Assembly: GCA_020853515.1 (NCBI GenBank)
Contig: JADYYU010000090.1
Coordinates: forward strand, 1 to 7,449
Length of the DNA: 7,449 nt
Source of the DNA: Chitinophagaceae bacterium
Lineage (GTDB): Bacteria; Bacteroidota; Bacteroidia; Chitinophagales; Chitinophagaceae
Direction: 5' to 3'
Within the stretch, counting starts at the first letter, position 1; each line of letters opens with the position of its first letter. Of the stretch, positions 5,685 through 7,449 are shown in pieces. Both the position numbers and the translations under genes were made by a program. The notes beneath the pieces are model-generated. The model was not told the origin of the DNA, ran no database searches, and worked only from the letters and a program-made list of their open reading frames with translations.

Positions 5685-6122
5685 TTATTTTTCTACACAA
5701 TTAAACATCCACTGCACACCAAACTGATCGGTGCAACTGCCATAATAGGCTCCCCAGAACATATCCTGCAAAGGCATTGTAACCACTCCACCGGCAGATA
5801 ATCCGTCAAAGAGCTGTTTGGTTTCTGCCTTGCTATCGGGTTCAAGATTAATATAGACATTGTTTCCGAAACTGACTGTAAATCCGAAAGCTTCCGGAGC
5901 ATCCGTACCCATCAGCACATGGCCACCGGTAATTTGCAATTCAACATGCATCACCAGATTCTTCAGTTCATCGCTCATGGGCGGTGCACCTTCGATCGGT
6001 GGTCCGTCGCCCATGCGCACGATGCCATTGTTGCCAAATTCGCCGCCAAATACAGATTTGTAAAAATTAAAGGCCTCTTCTGTTTTATCAGGAAAGTTGA
6101 GATAGGTGCTTGTGCGTGCCAT
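5685..6122 (-). CDS. VOC family protein, PhnB-like (glyoxalase/bleomycin-resistance fold)
   Basis: A 145-residue cytoplasmic vicinal-oxygen-chelate fold protein of the PhnB-like (YjdN) group. It begins MARTSTYLNFPDKTEEAFNF, with FYKSVFGGEF at about 20-29, MSDELKNLVMHVELQI near 49-64, GHVLMGTDAP near 67-75 and a diagnostic ending MPLQDMFWGAYYG...DQFGVQWMFNC (116-142). Length is normal. Despite the PhnB name, no phosphonate role is implied; family members lack a settled reaction. The ATG at 6122 is chosen: the upstream in-frame TTG at 6143 falls in the -7 box. The gene is divergent from the secreted protein at 6300, with 177 bp between starts. Confidence 0.94.
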   Translation of the reverse strand: MARTSTYLNFPDKTEEAFNFYKSVFGGEFGNNGIVRMGDGPPIEGAPPMSDELKNLVMHVELQITGGHVLMGTDAPEAFGFTVSFGNNVYINLEPDSKAETKQLFDGLSAGGVVTMPLQDMFWGAYYGSCTDQFGVQWMFNCVEK

Positions 6123-6140
6123 GTTGCTTTTATTTTTTGT

Positions 6141-6148
6141 CAAATATA
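6141..6148 (-). promoter_or_regulatory. -7 box for the VOC gene
   Basis: Minus-strand TATATTTG exactly fits TAnnTTTG. It ends 18 nt before the ATG at 6122, implying a leader of roughly a dozen bases. No clear -33 element is seen. Confidence 0.48.
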
Positions 6149-6249
6149 ATCAGTATTTCACTTTTTTCGCAGGCGGGGCTTTTATCACCCTGCATATTGC
6201 TATTTATGCAAAAAGAAATCAGGATGCAGCTTCCAATCAAAAATAGGCG

Positions 6250-6257
6250 TAATTTTG
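6250..6257 (+). promoter_or_regulatory. -7 box for the carboxypeptidase-regulatory-like gene
   Basis: TAATTTTG exactly fits TAnnTTTG, 42 nt before the ATG at 6300. A -33 TTTG is not evident. A 7-codon frame (MKKINFC, 6263-6286) starts right where transcription would be expected to begin. Confidence 0.42.
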
Positions 6258-6299
6258 ATATTATGAAAAAAATCAATTTCTGTTAAGCCTGCATCAAAT

Positions 6300-6752
6300 A
6301 TGAAAAAAAGTTTCATTATCTTACTCTGCTTTTTTCTTTTGCAAATGGGCAGGGATACTTTTGCTCAATCTATCTCGGGCACTATTTATGGCAGGGTAAG
6401 TGACGATAAAAATATGCCGCTGGCTTTTGCTACCGTGCGGGCTTTGAAAGACGGCATCCTGAAAGGGGGTGCTAAAACAGATAGTAATGGAGACTATCGT
6501 ATCATGCCACTTGAGCCTGGCAACTATACCGTAAAAGTTGAATTTCTATCCAAAAACCCTGAGGAAATGATTGATGTGCCTGTGTCGAACGACAGCAAAA
6601 GAAAAGTTGATTTCAGGATGACAAATAAAGTTGACTACCATCCGCACAGATTAAATATCAGGAGGACAGTCACGGTTCCTTTAATTGATCCTTCCGACCC
6701 CTGTACAAAGGTATTGTGGCGAAGTGATATGAAACGACTTCCGATTCAATAG
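6300..6752 (+). CDS. Secreted single-domain carboxypeptidase-regulatory-like protein
   Basis: A 150-residue exported protein. Residues 1-22 are a signal peptide (MKKSF, hydrophobic run, cleavage at TFA|Q). Residues about 26-107 form one carboxypeptidase-regulatory-like/Cna-B-type beta-sandwich: GTIYGRVSDDKNMPLAFATV, TDSNGDYRIMPLEPGNYTVKV. This module usually begins TonB-dependent SusC-type receptors or surface proteins, but here it is followed by only about 40 residues with no TonB box, plug or barrel. The 3' end lies 17 bp from the convergent T9SS gene, leaving no room for a separate terminator. It could be a genuine standalone protein, which occurs in Bacteroidota, or the stub of a larger gene. 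Function is unknown. Confidence 0.87.
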   Translation: MKKSFIILLCFFLLQMGRDTFAQSISGTIYGRVSDDKNMPLAFATVRALKDGILKGGAKTDSNGDYRIMPLEPGNYTVKVEFLSKNPEEMIDVPVSNDSKRKVDFRMTNKVDYHPHRLNIRRTVTVPLIDPSDPCTKVLWRSDMKRLPIQ

Positions 6753-6769
6753 AAATGCTCTTTTTATCC

Positions 6770-7449
6770 TTACTGCCTGGTAAATACTTTGGTCAGACGT
6801 TGCTTAGGTGTTGATATTTCCACCATATAAATTCCCGCATTTAAAGCGCTGATGTCAATACGTTTATTTGTATTCAACATCTCTTCTATTAATAAGCTGC
6901 CATCCATCGCATATACTTTAACATGTGCATCTGAAAGATCGATTGACGAACTGCTGAAACTGAGCAGGGAATTGGCCGGATTTGGATAAATATTCAGATC
7001 GAAACTCTTTTCCTGTTCATTGATTCCCTGTGCCACTGCATTATTGAGCAATACCAGATACATGTCCCAGATACCCTGACAGGAAAGGCTATTTGCATTA
7101 AAGCTGATATTATTTTTATAATTACCGGCCGTGTACACATTGCCATTTTGCTGATTGATACCGATACCATAACCATTCACTTCGTCAGCGGAGTTACCAT
7201 GCTGATACGCAAAAGCGGTGTTTCCGGTAGCATTGTTAAATTTAGCCACAAAAGCTGCCTTGATATTCGCTGCCGGAAGGGCCACGCCGCCCACTGAAAA
7301 TGCCCCTTGATAGCTACCAATGGCATAAACTTCATTGTTTGCATCCAGATCAATGGCTGTAATAATATCACTGGCATGGGTGCCAAATTTTTTAAGCCAT
7401 TGCTGGGTTCCGCCGTTATTGTATTTGGCCACACAGGCCCATTGTTTTA
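6770..7449 (-). CDS. T9SS-exported SBBP-like beta-propeller protein, C-terminal part
   Basis: The 3' end of a large gene whose start lies beyond the right edge; the frame stays open through 7449 (reading ...QWACVAKYNNGGTQQW). Roughly 140 visible residues are SBBP-like repeats, with FVAKFNNATG, NEVYAIGSYQGAFSVGG and GNVYTAGNYKNNISF, typical of beta-propeller surface proteins. The last 75 or so residues (from DLNIYPNPANS, about position 7000 down to 6770) are a type A C-terminal sorting domain of the type IX secretion system, ending YMVEISTPKQRLTKVF. Such proteins cross the outer membrane via the Por/Gld machinery and are attached to the surface or released. The GTG at 7432 is an internal valine, not a start. 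Confidence 0.9.
   Translation of the reverse strand, partial: KQWACVAKYNNGGTQQWLKKFGTHASDIITAIDLDANNEVYAIGSYQGAFSVGGVALPAANIKAAFVAKFNNATGNTAFAYQHGNSADEVNGYGIGINQQNGNVYTAGNYKNNISFNANSLSCQGIWDMYLVLLNNAVAQGINEQEKSFDLNIYPNPANSLLSFSSSSIDLSDAHVKVYAMDGSLLIEEMLNTNKRIDISALNAGIYMVEISTPKQRLTKVFTRQ

Overview
The window looks like a chromosomal segment of a Bacteroidota bacterium, probably from the Chitinophagaceae/Sphingobacteriia side. The evidence is a C-terminal type IX secretion sorting domain, a secreted carboxypeptidase-regulatory-like protein, starts without Shine-Dalgarno sequences, and several exact matches to the Bacteroidota -7 promoter box TAnnTTTG. The lineage is inferred from protein style and promoters only.

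Positions 1-2302 look accessory and are visibly AT-richer. They hold a degenerate repeat array built on the words ATCTGTGC/AAATCTGTGC and GAGAGA (1-226 and 1108-1239, same orientation). The array is split by a roughly 0.7-0.9 kb block carrying one PaiB-family flavoprotein gene on the minus strand. That gene is bracketed by an imperfect inverted repeat (GTYAGCGGTY plus TCTAAA), which suggests a small inserted cassette. An apparently intact IS1595-family element (about 990 bp, 1240-2229, transposase on minus) then starts exactly where the last repeat unit breaks off. Three TGAGTA boxes at exact 21-bp spacing lie between the IS and the next gene.

Positions 2303-7449 look like ordinary backbone: radC (+); converging on it, a UPF0173 metallo-beta-lactamase-fold hydrolase (-), a GNAT acetyltransferase (-) and a secreted DUF3298-like protein (-); then a PhnB-type VOC protein (-), a divergently oriented secreted carboxypeptidase-regulatory-like protein (+), and the C-terminal part of a T9SS-exported SBBP-like repeat protein (-) that runs off the right edge. 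The GNAT and DUF3298-like genes are 14 bp apart and probably form an operon; the hydrolase has its own -7 box and may also be transcribed separately. No shared pathway links these genes.

I did not find a clear new multi-gene system. The most unusual items are the cassette-like block around the PaiB gene inside the split array, the lack of a target duplication at the IS, and the 21-bp phased boxes before radC.
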